DNA from: Chitinophagales bacterium
GTDB lineage: Bacteria > Bacteroidota > Bacteroidia > Chitinophagales > CAIOSU01
Direction of reading: 5' to 3'
NCBI GenBank assembly: GCA_026003335.1
Contig: BPHB01000002.1
Location: forward strand, 744,001 to 808,000
Length of the DNA: 64,000 bases
The position numbers and the translations under genes were made by a program. The notes beneath the pieces are model-generated. The model was not told the origin of the DNA. It ran no database searches and saw nothing but the letters and a program-made list of their open reading frames with translations. Position 1 is the stretch's first letter. Every line of letters begins with the position of its first letter. Below are positions 24,251-34,741 of this stretch, in pieces.

Positions 24251-27200
24251 ATGAACACAGCCGTTTATAAGCCCCGCAATCATGTCCGTATCGTAACAGC
24301 AGCCTCTCTTTTTGACGGTCATGATGCTGCAATCAACATTATGCGCAGGCTGATGCAGGCAGCCGGTGCCGAGGTAATCCACATCGGCCACGACCGCTCG
24401 GTACAGGAAATTGTGGATTGTGCCATTCAGGAAGACGCACAGGCCATAGCCGTTACCTCTTATCAGGGCGGCCACATGGAATTTCTGAAATACATGAAAG
24501 ATCTGCTGAAGAAAAGAGGTGCTTCTCATATCCGCATCTTTGCCGGAGGCGGGGGCACCATTCTGCCTGAAGAAATTAAAGCCCTCCACAAATACGGTAT
24601 CACGCGCGTGTATTCACCGGATGATGGCAGGGAAATGGGATTGCAGGGTATGATTAATGACCTGCTCAGCAGGAGCGATTTTCCACTGGGTATTCAGGTA
24701 AACGGAGAGTTTAATCATCTGGAAAAAAAGGATCCCCGCGCCATAGCCCGCCTTATTTCTGCTGCAGAAAATTTTCCTGAGCAGGCATCTGAAATCCTCA
24801 AACTGATAAAGCAAAAGGCAAAAAAAGCAAAAGTCCCCGTACTGGGAATCACCGGTACCGGAGGAGCCGGCAAATCCTCCCTGACCGATGAACTGGTGCG
24901 CAGGTTTCTGATTGATTTCCGGGATAAAACAGTAGGCATCCTTTCGGTTGACCCCACCAAACGCAGAACCGGGGGTGCTTTGCTGGGCGACCGTATCCGG
25001 ATGAATGCCATTCAAAATCCGCGGGTGTATATGCGCTCTCTGGCCACACGTGCCGCCAACACCGCCCTTCCCCGCCATGTCAGAGATGCTATAGATATCC
25101 TCAAAGCCGCGCGCTTTGACCTGATCATTCTGGAAACCTCCGGCATTGGCCAGTCTGATACTCAGATTGTGGACTTTGCCGATGTTTCTCTCTACGTGAT
25201 GACGCCTGAATATGGCGCTGCTACCCAGCTGGAGAAAATTGACATGCTGGACTTTGCCGATGCTGTGGCCATCAACAAGTTTGACAAACGCGGTGCACCG
25301 GATGCCCTCCGCGATGTAAGGAAACAATTTCGCAGAAATCGCCTGTTGTTTCAGGTGCCCGATGAAGAACTTCCGGTTTTCGGAACGATCGCTTCTCAGT
25401 TTAATGACCCCGGCACCAACCGCCTCTACAAGCGTCTCACGCAAATCATCTCTGCAAAAACGGGCATCCCTCTCCCTTCCACCATTTCCCTGCCTGAAGG
25501 TGAATCCAGTAAAGTGTACATTATCCCTCCGTCACGGGTTCGCTATCTGTCCGAAATCACCGAAAACAACCGCAACTACAATCAATGGGTCAAAAAGCAG
25601 GCAGAGCTTGCCGGCCGCATGCATGCCTTAAAGCAGACCATTGAGCTGCTGGAATCTTCGCCCACCAAAGAGAACCAGGCAATAGTTAAGCGCCTGCGCA
25701 ATGAATATACTAAGCTGGAGGGCGAACTCAGCCCGGAGTGTAAGCAAATTATCAGCGAATGGCCGGAAAAGATAAAACGTTATCAAGATGATTACTACAC
25801 TTTTCAGGTAAGAGGAAAAGAAATAAAAGTTAAAACCTACACCGAAACACTTGCCCACAGCAGAGTGCCCAAAGTGGCTTTGCCTGGCTATCAGGCATGG
25901 GAAGACATTGTAAAATGGAGTTTGCTGGAAAATGTGCCGGGTGAATTTCCTTATACAGCCGGTGTGTATCCTTTCAAAAGAGAAGAGGAAGACCCCACAC
26001 GGATGTTTGCAGGAGAGGGTGGTCCTGAGCGCACCAACAAGCGGTTTCATTACCTGAGTCAGGGCATGCCGGCTAAAAGGCTGTCAACGGCCTTTGACTC
26101 AGTAACCCTCTATGGGCGCGACCCGCAAACACGTCCGGATATTTACGGCAAAATCGGCAACTCAGGAGTTTCTGTATGCTGCCTGGATGATGCCAAAAAA
26201 TTATACTCAGGCTTTAATCTGGCTGATCCGCACACCTCGGTATCCATGACCATTAACGGGCCGGCAGCAACAATCACTGCGTTTTTCATGAATGCCGCTA
26301 TTGACCAGCAGTGTGAAATCTATATCCGGCAGGCGGGAATGGAAAAGGAAGTGAAAAAGAAAATAAAAGACTACTTCCGGAAAAAGGGAGTGCCCCAGCC
26401 AACCTATCAGGGTCCCCTGCCGGAAGGCAATGATGGGTTAGGGCTGATGCTGCTGGGGTTGACCGGTGATATGGTATTGCCTAAAGAAACCTATGAAAAA
26501 ATTAAAGCGCATACGCTCTCTCAGGTACGCGGAACTGTACAAGCCGATATCCTTAAGGAAGATCAGGCACAGAACACCTGCATTTTCTCTACCGAATTTT
26601 CTCTGCGCCTCATGGGCGATATGCAGGAATATTTTGTAAAAAACAACATCAAAAATTTCTATTCCGTATCCATCTCCGGTTATCACATTGCAGAAGCAGG
26701 AGCCAACCCTATCACCCAGCTTGCTTTCACCTTGGCCAATGCTTTTACGTATGTGGAATTTTACCTGTCAAAAGGAATGCACATAGACGACTTTGCCCCT
26801 AATCTTTCTTTCTTCTTTTCCAATGGGCTGGATGCCGAATATGCCGTACTGGGCAGAGTAGCCCGCAGAATCTGGGCTAAGGCGATGAAATATAAATACG
26901 GAGCAAACGAACGCAGCCAGAAACTCAAGTATCACATTCAAACCTCCGGACGGTCTCTGCATGCCCAGGAAATTGCTTTTAATGACATCCGCACAACCCT
27001 TCAGGCTCTTTATGCTATTTATGATAACTGCAATTCTCTGCACACGAATGCTTACGATGAAGCCATTACCACACCTACAGAGGAGTCGGTGCGCAGGGCA
27101 GTAGCTATTCAGCTGATCATTAATCATGAGTTGGGGCTGGCAAAGAACCAAAACCCTCTGCAAGGCTCCTTTATCATTGAACAACTGACCGATCTGGTAG

Positions 27201-27628
27201 AAGAAGCTGTATATATGGAATTTGACCGGATTACCGAACGCGGAGGAGTGTTGGGAGCAATGGAAACCATGTACCAGCGCGGAAAAATACAGGAAGAATC
27301 GCTTTACTACGAAATGCTGAAAAACAGCGGCCAACTGCCGGTGATTGGCGTCAATACTTTTCTTTCAAAGGAAGGCTCTCCCATCATCATTCCCGAACAG
27401 GTAATACGGTCAACGAAAAAAGAAAAGGATTATCAGATTGCCATGCTGCGCGCGCTGCATCACCGCAACGCGGAGGAAAGCAAACACCAGATTGAAGAGG
27501 TAAAAAAAGCAGCCCTGCACAACAAAAATGTATTTGAAACTCTTATGGAGGCTGTCAAATATTGCTCGCTGGGACAAATTACTGAAGCGCTGTTTGAGGT
27601 GGGTGGCCAGTATCGCAGAAATATGTGA
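24251..27628 (+). CDS. icmF: Fused isobutyryl-CoA-type mutase (IcmF)
   Basis: The 1125-residue protein combines three parts in the IcmF order: a B12-binding domain (about 10-140, [15 protein letters not shown] with the lower-ligand His, and GGGGTI), a MeaB-like GTPase chaperone domain (about 190-440, P-loop GTGGAGKSS near residue 200, then [12 protein letters not shown]), and a large TIM-barrel mutase domain (about 560-1110, [45 protein letters not shown]). It rearranges acyl-CoA carbon skeletons with adenosylcobalamin. GVYPFKRE favours the IcmF group over methylmalonyl-CoA mutase, but the exact acyl-CoA is not fixed by sequence alone. It stands alone, diverging from the transketolase operon; no cobalamin riboswitch was seen in the 140-base gap. 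Confidence 0.95.
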   Translation: MNTAVYKPRNHVRIVTAASLFDGHDAAINIMRRLMQAAGAEVIHIGHDRSVQEIVDCAIQEDAQAIAVTSYQGGHMEFLKYMKDLLKKRGASHIRIFAGGGGTILPEEIKALHKYGITRVYSPDDGREMGLQGMINDLLSRSDFPLGIQVNGEFNHLEKKDPRAIARLISAAENFPEQASEILKLIKQKAKKAKVPVLGITGTGGAGKSSLTDELVRRFLIDFRDKTVGILSVDPTKRRTGGALLGDRIRMNAIQNPRVYMRSLATRAANTALPRHVRDAIDILKAARFDLIILETSGIGQSDTQIVDFADVSLYVMTPEYGAATQLEKIDMLDFADAVAINKFDKRGAPDALRDVRKQFRRNRLLFQVPDEELPVFGTIASQFNDPGTNRLYKRLTQIISAKTGIPLPSTISLPEGESSKVYIIPPSRVRYLSEITENNRNYNQWVKKQAELAGRMHALKQTIELLESSPTKENQAIVKRLRNEYTKLEGELSPECKQIISEWPEKIKRYQDDYYTFQVRGKEIKVKTYTETLAHSRVPKVALPGYQAWEDIVKWSLLENVPGEFPYTAGVYPFKREEEDPTRMFAGEGGPERTNKRFHYLSQGMPAKRLSTAFDSVTLYGRDPQTRPDIYGKIGNSGVSVCCLDDAKKLYSGFNLADPHTSVSMTINGPAATITAFFMNAAIDQQCEIYIRQAGMEKEVKKKIKDYFRKKGVPQPTYQGPLPEGNDGLGLMLLGLTGDMVLPKETYEKIKAHTLSQVRGTVQADILKEDQAQNTCIFSTEFSLRLMGDMQEYFVKNNIKNFYSVSISGYHIAEAGANPITQLAFTLANAFTYVEFYLSKGMHIDDFAPNLSFFFSNGLDAEYAVLGRVARRIWAKAMKYKYGANERSQKLKYHIQTSGRSLHAQEIAFNDIRTTLQALYAIYDNCNSLHTNAYDEAITTPTEESVRRAVAIQLIINHELGLAKNQNPLQGSFIIEQLTDLVEEAVYMEFDRITERGGVLGAMETMYQRGKIQEESLYYEMLKNSGQLPVIGVNTFLSKEGSPIIIPEQVIRSTKKEKDYQIAMLRALHHRNAEESKHQIEEVKKAALHNKNVFETLMEAVKYCSLGQITEALFEVGGQYRRNM

Positions 27629-27689
27629 GAGTTTGTTCCTGCTCTTTACACTGTTTTCCTCTTCAACTAATCCGATTTCTGCTGCCTGC

Positions 27690-28040
27690 TTATTTCTTCG
27701 CACAGCAACTATGGGTGCAAGCGGCACAGCAAGGCTTTCCGGAGTGTTCTCCCTGCTTGTGTGTTCCGGCCTGAACAGCAGCATGATGCGAACATCCATG
27801 CAGACTACTCTTGCTTTGTGCGTTTTCGGCTTTACAACAGGCTTTTTTATGCCCACGGACGTTTTTCTTGCCAGCTTTGGCCTTACAGCATTCCTTTGCA
27901 CAACCACTGCCCTGGTGTTTACAGACAGGTGCCACAGCAGTAGTTTCAGTTGGCCTTTCCGCTGACTCAGGAGCAACAGCCTGCCCGTAAAGACGCACGC
28001 CTGAAAAGACAATAGCCATTACTAGGAAGAAATTTTTCAT
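27690..28040 (-). CDS. Small exported Cys/His-rich protein
   Basis: The 116-residue product has a signal peptide (MKNFFLVMAIVFSGVRLYGQ) and a mature part with 12 Cys and 8 His arranged in CC pairs and CxxC/HH clusters (KECCKAK, KKACCKAE, GCSHHAA, KPCCAACTHSCCAKK). This composition suggests binding of copper, zinc or another soft metal in the periplasm, but it matches no metallothionein or copper chaperone I recognise. The ATG at 28040 starts the signal peptide; the longer in-frame extension to 28220 runs into the next gene and is rejected. A TTG-N19-TAACTTTA promoter-like element lies 20 bases upstream. Confidence 0.75.
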   Translation of the reverse strand: MKNFFLVMAIVFSGVRLYGQAVAPESAERPTETTAVAPVCKHQGSGCAKECCKAKAGKKNVRGHKKACCKAENAQSKSSLHGCSHHAAVQAGTHKQGEHSGKPCCAACTHSCCAKK

Positions 28041-28058
28041 TGTTCTGATTGTTTGGCT

Positions 28059-28088
28059 TAAAGTTAGCTCCCAGCCTTGATTCCACAA
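28059..28088 (-). promoter_or_regulatory. Promoter-like element for the Cys/His-rich gene
   Basis: On the minus strand TTG (28086-28088) is followed after 19 bases by TAACTTTA (28059-28066), one mismatch from the TAnnTTTG box. Spacing fits the Bacteroidota consensus. Confidence 0.4.
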
Positions 28089-28099
28089 GCCCAATCCTG

Positions 28100-29875
28100 T
28101 CAGCGTATCAGGACCACGATACCTTTTTTTTCCGCTGTTGCTCCGCTGAACGACACCGCCCGTATGTAATATGTATAGCCCCCCAGGGGTAGTGCCTCTC
28201 CGTTGCTTGTTCCATCCCATCCATTATTTACCTGAGATGTGACAAACAGCTCTTTGCCCCAGCGGTCAAAAATGCGGAATTCATATTCGGCAACATTCGG
28301 ATTAAGCAGCACTGGCTTAAACACATTGTTTTTCCCATCAGGCACAAAAGCATTAGGCACGTGGATCACCGGTGGCAGGTCAGTGCACGCCCGATTGGAG
28401 GCGCTCCGCAGTTCTTCTTCCGGCAACCCCGGCACCGTGAGCCGGTAAGTGGCTTCTACAACATAGCAAAACTCATCACGATTGGCAATACCGGATGAAA
28501 CAGGATCATCATAACTCTGTACGGAGTTGCCCACCGTTTGCAAGGGAACCAGCGTGCCATTGTCTTCCCGGTAAACGGTGTACTGCAAAACTGTGGCATG
28601 CTCCAGTTCAAAGGCATTCCATACCATCCGATTAACCGGGGGCTGGCTGGTGACCGACAGGTGAATTGTCCGCCCGGCACCGGAAGTAAGAACAAAGGCA
28701 CAGTCGTCCCTGCTGCTTACCTGATAATAGTAGCTCTGCTGTGATGTCAGAGCAGAAGCATCGGCATACGCATTAAAAAATGCGGGCGTGCTGACCATCT
28801 GCGAATCCAGTACAGTAAAACCCGTTGCATCAGATGAGCGGTAAATATGATATGCGTTGATGTCAGCGAGCGAGTCCACGTACCATTCCACATCCACTGA
28901 GCCGGATACATTTACAGAAAGCCTGCGCAGAGCAATATATTGCGTGGACCGGATGAGATCATACTTCAGGCATACTTCATTGGACAACGAGCGGGTGGTA
29001 CCATCCGGGTGCAGAGCAGCAATTCTGAAGCAGATGGAATCGGCAGAAATACCGGCAAGGGAATAATAGTAGTTGGGGCTCTGGAAACTGCCGGCCACAG
29101 TAAAGGGGCCCTTATCCATGCTTGTTTCAAGCTGGTATGCAGTCACGGAGGGCCAGTTGATATATAAATTCCATTGCAGATACACCTGTTGCGCACAGGG
29201 TTGGCTGGATGCAGTAAGATAAAGCGTACGATGTGGCTTATTGCTGAAAAGGGTTTTGTTCCCACATGCATCAAAGGCGGCAATGGTATATGTCACAGAG
29301 CCGTTCAACGGATCAGCACCCGTGTCGATATAGGTGGTGGAAGTGGGACCATACACTGTATCAATTTCCATAGCTGAGCCACCACCCAGGTCATAGTAAA
29401 TGATATAGCCTTCAGCCTGTACGGAGGGTGTAGGGTACCAGTGGATTTCTACCCGCCCATCCGGCAACACGGTAACATAGTGTAATTCAGGCGTAATCAG
29501 CGGTTGCTCCTGCACAATAGCCGAAGAGTCAGAAACATAGCCCGGGCAGTCATACAGTGTAATCAGAAAATAATACCAGTCCAGTATTGTTCCGTTGGCA
29601 CCCGTATGCTGGTAGGTGGTTTGCGTGGGGTTGGTAAGTGTATCCAGAATGAAAAAGGGGCCTGCGGGGGAAGTGCCGGCATAGAGCACATAGCCAATAA
29701 AAGGGCCACACGTTTCCGGAGGAGGATTTACCCAGCTGATGGTCACATCTCCGGTTTGTTCGTTGGTAGTCACACAGCGGATAACGGGGGCTGCCAGCGT
29801 TTGAGCCGTGAGCGTGTGCATGCCTGAAAAGAAGGCCGCCATGCTTAATATCAGCACAATGCAGAATAGCCTCAT
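28100..29875 (-). CDS. T9SS type B cargo protein with fibronectin III-like domains
   Basis: The 591-residue exported protein has a signal peptide (MRLFCIVLILSMAAFFSGMHTLTAQ), four to five fibronectin type III-like domains (repeated segments such as GDVTISWVNPPP, GRVEIHWYPTPS and SVDVEWYVDS with conserved W and Y positions) and a C-terminal gliding-motility-associated type B sorting domain (NAFVPDGKNNVFKP, FDRWGKELFVTS, GWDGTSNG, ending IVVLIR). Type B proteins are exported by the T9SS. No catalytic residues are visible, so a surface structural or adhesive role is inferred. Its sorting domain is about the same length as that of the 9632-13165 protein. Confidence 0.88.
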   Translation of the reverse strand: MRLFCIVLILSMAAFFSGMHTLTAQTLAAPVIRCVTTNEQTGDVTISWVNPPPETCGPFIGYVLYAGTSPAGPFFILDTLTNPTQTTYQHTGANGTILDWYYFLITLYDCPGYVSDSSAIVQEQPLITPELHYVTVLPDGRVEIHWYPTPSVQAEGYIIYYDLGGGSAMEIDTVYGPTSTTYIDTGADPLNGSVTYTIAAFDACGNKTLFSNKPHRTLYLTASSQPCAQQVYLQWNLYINWPSVTAYQLETSMDKGPFTVAGSFQSPNYYYSLAGISADSICFRIAALHPDGTTRSLSNEVCLKYDLIRSTQYIALRRLSVNVSGSVDVEWYVDSLADINAYHIYRSSDATGFTVLDSQMVSTPAFFNAYADASALTSQQSYYYQVSSRDDCAFVLTSGAGRTIHLSVTSQPPVNRMVWNAFELEHATVLQYTVYREDNGTLVPLQTVGNSVQSYDDPVSSGIANRDEFCYVVEATYRLTVPGLPEEELRSASNRACTDLPPVIHVPNAFVPDGKNNVFKPVLLNPNVAEYEFRIFDRWGKELFVTSQVNNGWDGTSNGEALPLGGYTYYIRAVSFSGATAEKKGIVVLIR

Positions 29876-29905
29876 AGCATATGTTGTTCCGTATCCGTTT
29901 GCGGA

Positions 29906-31165
29906 TTATCCAGCAACGATTTCGTAAAGGGTTTCCGTATCCAGATAGTTTCGGGCCAGCTCTCGGAGTTCATCCGCAGTAACCGTACGAATGGTATCCA
30001 TCAGCCGCTGCACATAGTCAATACCCAAACCATAGGGAATGAGCCCGTTATAATACTCTGCCTGCCGGAAAGGTCCATCTAACCCGGACAAAATTTTTCC
30101 GCTCAGATAATTTCTAACCAGGTCCAGCTCATCATCTGGTATAAGCTCTTCCTGCAGGCGTTTGATTTCGCGGTAAATTTCAGCTGAAGCCTGGCGGGTG
30201 CTCTCGTATCCTACTTCTGTAGCTATATAAAAATATCCATCCTGCAAAAGAGAAAGCAATGCGGAGTGAATGCCGTAAGTAAAACCCTTATCCTCCCGGA
30301 TGTTTGACATTAACCTGGAACCAAAGTAGCCGCCCAACACTGTATTTAACACCTGCATCTTCATAAAATCGGGATGGCATTTGTTGAAAAGCCTTTTACC
30401 AATGCGCAATGCTGATTGCACGGATTTTGGCATAGGAATATGCTGTTTCCTTTCAGCATCCGGTTGAGGCACCCGCTGCAGAACAATAGAAGGAGGCTTC
30501 TTCCACCCCGGGTCTCCGAAAAGTTGCTCAATACGCTTCAAGGTATTGTCAGCAATTTTTCCTGCAGCAATGATGTAGCAGTTGCCGGCATGGTAATGCT
30601 GATTGTAAAATTGACGGAGCAGGTCAGTGGTGACCTTGTCAAAATCCTCTTCGCTGTGGGTGGAGCCGTAGGGATGCTGTTCTCCGTACAAAGCAGAGGT
30701 GAACCTGCGGCTTGCTACGTAGTCATGGCGCGTTTTATCCACCTTCAGGCGCTCACGGCTGCGTGTAAGCAGCACCTCCAGCTCCGCTTCCGGAAAAACC
30801 GGCTGCCGAATCAGCTCAGCCAGCAGCGGAAGGGTTTCCGGAAGATGCTTATTCAGGGATGAGAGGTAAATATGTGCGCGGTCCGGGCCACAGTGGGTTT
30901 TGAGGGTAGCCCCCAGATAATCCAGTTTTTCAGCAATCTGCAACGAAGTATAGGAAACGGATCCTTCAGGCAACATCCGGTTGGTAAAACGGGCTACCAG
31001 TTTGGTTTCCTGCATCCATTTGCCGGCAGCGAAGCTGACCAGCACCATGCTCACATCGTGCACGCCCTGGTTTAAAAGATATACCGGAATGCTGTTAGAC
31101 AGCAGCAACTGTTCAGCAGGCTTTAACTGTATCCGCTCAATCCTCCGGATGGGCGGAGGTTCCAT
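29906..31165 (-). CDS. M16 family peptidase-like subunit, catalytically inactive
   Basis: The protein of about 419 residues has the two-domain M16 fold (RFTNRMLPEGSVSYTSLQIAE in the position of the catalytic helix, and DKGFTYGIHSALLSLLQDGYF near the middle) but lacks the HxxEH zinc motif. Such inactive partners form heterodimers with an active subunit; the R/Y residues that bind the peptide (SALRIG, FTYGI) are retained. ATG 31165 is chosen because the longer frame to 31246 would overlap the active partner's stop at 31189. The pair is co-transcribed, with the active gene first. Confidence 0.9.
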   Translation of the reverse strand: MEPPPIRRIERIQLKPAEQLLLSNSIPVYLLNQGVHDVSMVLVSFAAGKWMQETKLVARFTNRMLPEGSVSYTSLQIAEKLDYLGATLKTHCGPDRAHIYLSSLNKHLPETLPLLAELIRQPVFPEAELEVLLTRSRERLKVDKTRHDYVASRRFTSALYGEQHPYGSTHSEEDFDKVTTDLLRQFYNQHYHAGNCYIIAAGKIADNTLKRIEQLFGDPGWKKPPSIVLQRVPQPDAERKQHIPMPKSVQSALRIGKRLFNKCHPDFMKMQVLNTVLGGYFGSRLMSNIREDKGFTYGIHSALLSLLQDGYFYIATEVGYESTRQASAEIYREIKRLQEELIPDDELDLVRNYLSGKILSGLDGPFRQAEYYNGLIPYGLGIDYVQRLMDTIRTVTADELRELARNYLDTETLYEIVAG

Positions 31166-31188
31166 ACGGTTAATTTGTTGTTTGGGTC

Positions 31189-32442
31189 TCAATGCCGTTG
31201 ATTTTTGGAATAATAATGAATGGTGGAACAGTTGGCAGGCGTACAAACAGTGCGCACCTCCCGGAGAAACTCAGCTGGCGAAACTCCGGTGTATAATTCT
31301 GCTTCCCGGTTTATGCGGGATGCTTCTTCCAGCATTTCAAAAAAAGCCAGATGCGTTGCCCGAGCCAGCAGATTGACGTCTGAAAAAGTTAAACCGGCTT
31401 CCGCTTTGTTTTTCACTTTCTGAAATTCATTTGCCGGAGGCTCTTCCTCACAAAGTCGGTGTATTTCCTCCCACAGGGCTTCTTCTGCCTGTTGCATTGT
31501 TACTCCGGGCATGAGTCGTCCTTCCACAACGAACAACCCCTCATCGCAGGTAGCTGTAACATAAGCTTCTGCATCGCTGAAAAGCTTTTTTCTTTTCACC
31601 AGGTTCTGATAAAACCGCGATGAGGTGCCATCGGCCAGCAGGTTGCTGGCCAGGTCCATTGCATAAAAATTGGGAGAATTGCGCTTACCCATATGCCAGG
31701 CTTTGACAATCGCATCCAGCGGCACATCAGCCTCAATTTCCAGCTTACGCTCTTCTGTTTGAGGGGGCTCAGGAAGGATGGTTTTCCTGACAAGCGGACC
31801 GGAAGGTATCGGGGCAAACCACTTTTGACAAAGGTCATGTACCTGTTGGCTTTCTACATTGCCCGCTACAACCATGATGGCATTAGCCGGATGGTAGTAG
31901 GTCCGGAAAAAATGCTGGACGTCCTCCAGGCTTGCATTTTCAATGTGGGCTAATTCCTTACCAATAGTAGGCCACTTATAGGGATGCACCTTGTAGGCGA
32001 GGCTGCTCAGCTTGTGCCACACATCACCATAAGGCTGGTTCAGGTAGTGTTCCTTAAATTCCTCACACACCACTTTGCGCTGCACCTCCAGACTATGGGA
32101 ATCCATTTTCAATGCCTGCATGCGGTCCGATTCAAGCCAGAAAGCCACCTCCAGGTTTTCAGCCGGAAGCAGGTCATAGTAGTTGGTCAAATCATTGCTG
32201 GTAAAGGCATTGCTCTCCCCTCCCGCACGCTGCAACGGTTCATCATAGTTAGGAATGTTTTCTGTGCCCCCGAACATCAGGTGCTCAAACAGATGGGCAA
32301 AGCCTGTTTTGGTTTCCTCTTCATCTTTAGCTCCTACCTGATACAAAATATTTAAAACCGCCATGGGCGTATCGTGATCTTCGTGTACAATAACCCGCAA
32401 ACCATTATCCAAAGTAAATTTTTCAAAACGCAGCATAATCAT
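31189..32442 (-). CDS. M16 family zinc metallopeptidase, active subunit
   Basis: The 417-residue protein carries the inverted zinc motif in GFAHLFEHLMFGG (His50, Glu53, His54) with a distal Glu in the VVCEEFKEHY helix, the active-site pattern of M16B peptidases such as the processing-peptidase relatives of Bacteroidota. No signal peptide is evident, so a cytoplasmic or membrane-associated role is likely. It forms a pair with the inactive subunit directly downstream. A TAAATTTG box at 32456-32463 on the minus strand gives a leader of only a few bases. Two ATGs (32442, 32436) are possible starts. Confidence 0.92.
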   Translation of the reverse strand: MIMLRFEKFTLDNGLRVIVHEDHDTPMAVLNILYQVGAKDEEETKTGFAHLFEHLMFGGTENIPNYDEPLQRAGGESNAFTSNDLTNYYDLLPAENLEVAFWLESDRMQALKMDSHSLEVQRKVVCEEFKEHYLNQPYGDVWHKLSSLAYKVHPYKWPTIGKELAHIENASLEDVQHFFRTYYHPANAIMVVAGNVESQQVHDLCQKWFAPIPSGPLVRKTILPEPPQTEERKLEIEADVPLDAIVKAWHMGKRNSPNFYAMDLASNLLADGTSSRFYQNLVKRKKLFSDAEAYVTATCDEGLFVVEGRLMPGVTMQQAEEALWEEIHRLCEEEPPANEFQKVKNKAEAGLTFSDVNLLARATHLAFFEMLEEASRINREAELYTGVSPAEFLREVRTVCTPANCSTIHYYSKNQRH

Positions 32443-32455
32443 TAAATGAGGATTG

Positions 32456-32463
32456 CAAATTTA
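32456..32463 (-). promoter_or_regulatory. Bacteroidota -7 promoter box (TAAATTTG)
   Basis: The minus strand carries TAAATTTG, a perfect TAnnTTTG element, 14 bases before the ATG of the active M16 subunit. No clear -33 element was seen. Confidence 0.45.
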
Positions 32464-32604
32464 CGGGAAATTAGCCGCCCTGCGGGATGTAAAGCCCAAT
32501 CCATCTCCTGGACTTTTGAAAATCACCCAGCACCTACCTGCTAAAAATAAAAAGCAGTCGTGCCCCTCTTTTTGCAAAAAAGAAAAATGCCGACCCTTAC
32601 GGGC

Positions 32605-33198
32605 TTATTTTTTTGATGATGGCAGGAGTTGTACCTTCTTTTCAGCTACCGCCCCGTTTTTTACTATCAGGGTGGTCAGCCATCCGCCACGATACTGCCC
32701 ATCGGGGGCGGGAGCATTATCCATCCATGCTTTGCTGCCCCGGGTGATACCTTCTACAAAAGCGGCATCTACTTCCAGTACAGAGCCATCTTTTTGCTTG
32801 TAGCGCCTGATTACATACTCAGCCTCTACTTTGCCTCCCCGAATGCCATAGCGCAGATTATCCAGCTTCAGGGTGACGACCCCGTCCGGGGGGGTAGATC
32901 CGTTTAGCAGTACTGCGCTCCCTCTTGGAAAATAATTGCCCAGAGGAGAAATGAATTCAAGCACGCCTCCTGATGCTACGGGCCTTTTTCTGCCTAACAA
33001 CAAATGCTGTACTATAAGAACACCTACAAAAAAAATCATCCCGAACCAATTGGTTTCAGTTCCCATAGCCATTTCAATGAGCTTAAATGTTCCGGCTACG
33101 GCTATAAAAATCAGAACGCTTACCAGATAGCGCAAACCTGGAGGAAGGGCATACAGCGCCCACGAATTGAGCCTCTTTAAATAGTGGGTGTGAACCAT
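32605..33198 (-). CDS. Membrane protein of unknown function
   Basis: The 197-residue product has two N-terminal membrane segments (LRYLVSVLIFIAVAGTF and WFGMIFFVGVLIVQHLLLG), then a predicted beta-rich soluble domain with GVVTLKLDNLRYGI and GGKVEAEYVIRRY. I do not recognise the family. It stands alone between the M16 pair and mnmE; the flanking gaps (about 160 and 145 bases) are AT-rich with no perfect promoter box. The minus-strand sequence just beyond its stop has a short CCCGTAAGGG hairpin followed by T runs, a weak terminator candidate. Confidence 0.65.
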   Translation of the reverse strand: MVHTHYLKRLNSWALYALPPGLRYLVSVLIFIAVAGTFKLIEMAMGTETNWFGMIFFVGVLIVQHLLLGRKRPVASGGVLEFISPLGNYFPRGSAVLLNGSTPPDGVVTLKLDNLRYGIRGGKVEAEYVIRRYKQKDGSVLEVDAAFVEGITRGSKAWMDNAPAPDGQYRGGWLTTLIVKNGAVAEKKVQLLPSSKK

Positions 33199-33344
33199 GC
33201 TTTTCCCCCTTAGGTGTTATTCCATTAAAAGGTCAGGAATTTTAAATTTAGGACAAAACTCGTTTCGTCAAAATAATCTATTCTCCGGTCTGATAGCAGT
33301 AATTGATTAAAGGCTGTCCTCTCTTATTGCAGACTGGCCTTCAA

Positions 33345-34709
33345 TCATTTGCCTATACAGAAACGGGAAAAGATGGCATTCAGCACGTCCTCGCTGGATA
33401 TCTGACCCGTAATGGCAGCCAACGCATCCAGGGCCCTGCGGATATCCAGCGCAAGCAGCTCCCCTGAGGTAGCTCCCTCCAGCCCCTGCAGCACTTCATC
33501 CAAAGCCTCAAGGGCTTTTTTCAGCGCCTCATAATGCCGGACATTTGTAACCAACGTATCGTCAGGCCGGAAAATCAAATCTGAAACTTTGCTCACCAGT
33601 GCACTTTTCAGTTTTTCTACATTCTGACCCGTTTTGGATGACAACCATATTATTTCCGCTCCCTCCACATCAAAGCCAGCCGGCACATCGGACTGCTGGT
33701 CTATTTTGTTTCCGGCCAGCACCAGGGCAGTTTGCGGGTGGCGCAGTACAGAAAGGTCTTTTTTTATCTGTTCTGCTGTAGCCGTATTTACGTCAAAGAG
33801 ATACACCAGGATGGCCGAAGAATGTGCTTTTGTCAATGTGCGCTCAATACCCAGACGTTCTACCGTATCGCCAGCTTCTCGCAGCCCGGCCGTATCAATA
33901 AGGCGAAACAAGATACCTTCAATCTGTATGCACTCCTCAATAGTGTCGCGGGTTGTACCCGGAATATCAGACACTATGGCGCGCTCGTCATTAAGGAGTC
34001 TGTTCAGCAATGTAGATTTACCCGCATTGGGTTGCCCCGCAATAACAACAGATATGCCCTGCGTGACGGCATTTCCCAGTCTGAAGGACTCCAGCAAGTG
34101 TGCGATTTCGGCTTTTAGCTCTGTTACCAGATGCCGGAGCTGACCCCTGTCGGCAAACTCCACGTCTTCTTCACTGAAGTCCAGTTCCAACTCCACCAGG
34201 CTGGCAAAATCCACCAATTTGTCTTTCAGCATCTGGATATTGCGGGAGAAGCCTCCGCGCAGATGCTGCAAAGCATTGCGGTGAGCTGCTTCGGAGCTTG
34301 CTGCAATGAGGTCAGCCACGGCCTCCGCCTGGGTGAGGTCCATGCGTCCATGCAAAAAGGCGCGCTTGGTAAACTCCCCGGGCTCAGCCGGGCGGGCGCC
34401 CCTGTCAACCAGCACATGAATGATTTTCTGCAATACGAAGGGCGAGCCGTGCGCCGATATTTCCACCACGTCTTCCCCGGTGTAGGAATGGGGCGCCCGA
34501 AACAGCCCTATCACCACTTCATCCACCTCTGATTTGCCGTCTATGATCCAGCCGTGATGCAAAGTATGAGAGGGTTGTTGCGACAATTTCTTCCCCCTGA
34601 AAACTGACTCCGCAATCGCTATGGCCTCCGGGCCCGAAAGGCGGATCACTCCGATGGCACTCACACCGGGCGGAGTGGATAACGCTACTATGGTGTCTTC
34701 TTTATACAT
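33345..34709 (-). CDS. mnmE: tRNA uridine-5-carboxymethylaminomethyl(34) synthesis GTPase MnmE
   Basis: The 454-residue GTPase acts with MnmG to modify the wobble uridine of several tRNAs. It has the N-terminal formyl-THF-binding domain (DTIVALSTPPGVSAIGVIRLSG), the helical domain, the inserted Ras-like G domain (P-loop GQPNAGKST near residue 222, DIPGTTRD, DTAGLREAGD, NKID) and the C-terminal FCIGK with the conserved Cys. ATG 34709 matches the usual N-terminus; a longer ORF to 34736 adds nine residues of non-family sequence. gldB lies 32 bases upstream in the same direction. Confidence 0.97.
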   Translation of the reverse strand: MYKEDTIVALSTPPGVSAIGVIRLSGPEAIAIAESVFRGKKLSQQPSHTLHHGWIIDGKSEVDEVVIGLFRAPHSYTGEDVVEISAHGSPFVLQKIIHVLVDRGARPAEPGEFTKRAFLHGRMDLTQAEAVADLIAASSEAAHRNALQHLRGGFSRNIQMLKDKLVDFASLVELELDFSEEDVEFADRGQLRHLVTELKAEIAHLLESFRLGNAVTQGISVVIAGQPNAGKSTLLNRLLNDERAIVSDIPGTTRDTIEECIQIEGILFRLIDTAGLREAGDTVERLGIERTLTKAHSSAILVYLFDVNTATAEQIKKDLSVLRHPQTALVLAGNKIDQQSDVPAGFDVEGAEIIWLSSKTGQNVEKLKSALVSKVSDLIFRPDDTLVTNVRHYEALKKALEALDEVLQGLEGATSGELLALDIRRALDALAAITGQISSEDVLNAIFSRFCIGK

Positions 34710-34741
34710 ACGCTGACAGGAGCTTCCGGCAGGCATGGATT

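Noticed and set aside
24614-25444. Antisense frame of 276 codons inside icmF
   Set aside because: It is the shadow of the well-conserved GTPase part of IcmF; no signal peptide, domain or start context is present.
27410-28220. Longer ORFs (27410-28012 and up to 28220) around the Cys/His-rich gene
   Set aside because: The first is out of frame with the signal peptide and overlaps icmF; the extension to 28220 reads through the end of the type B gene.
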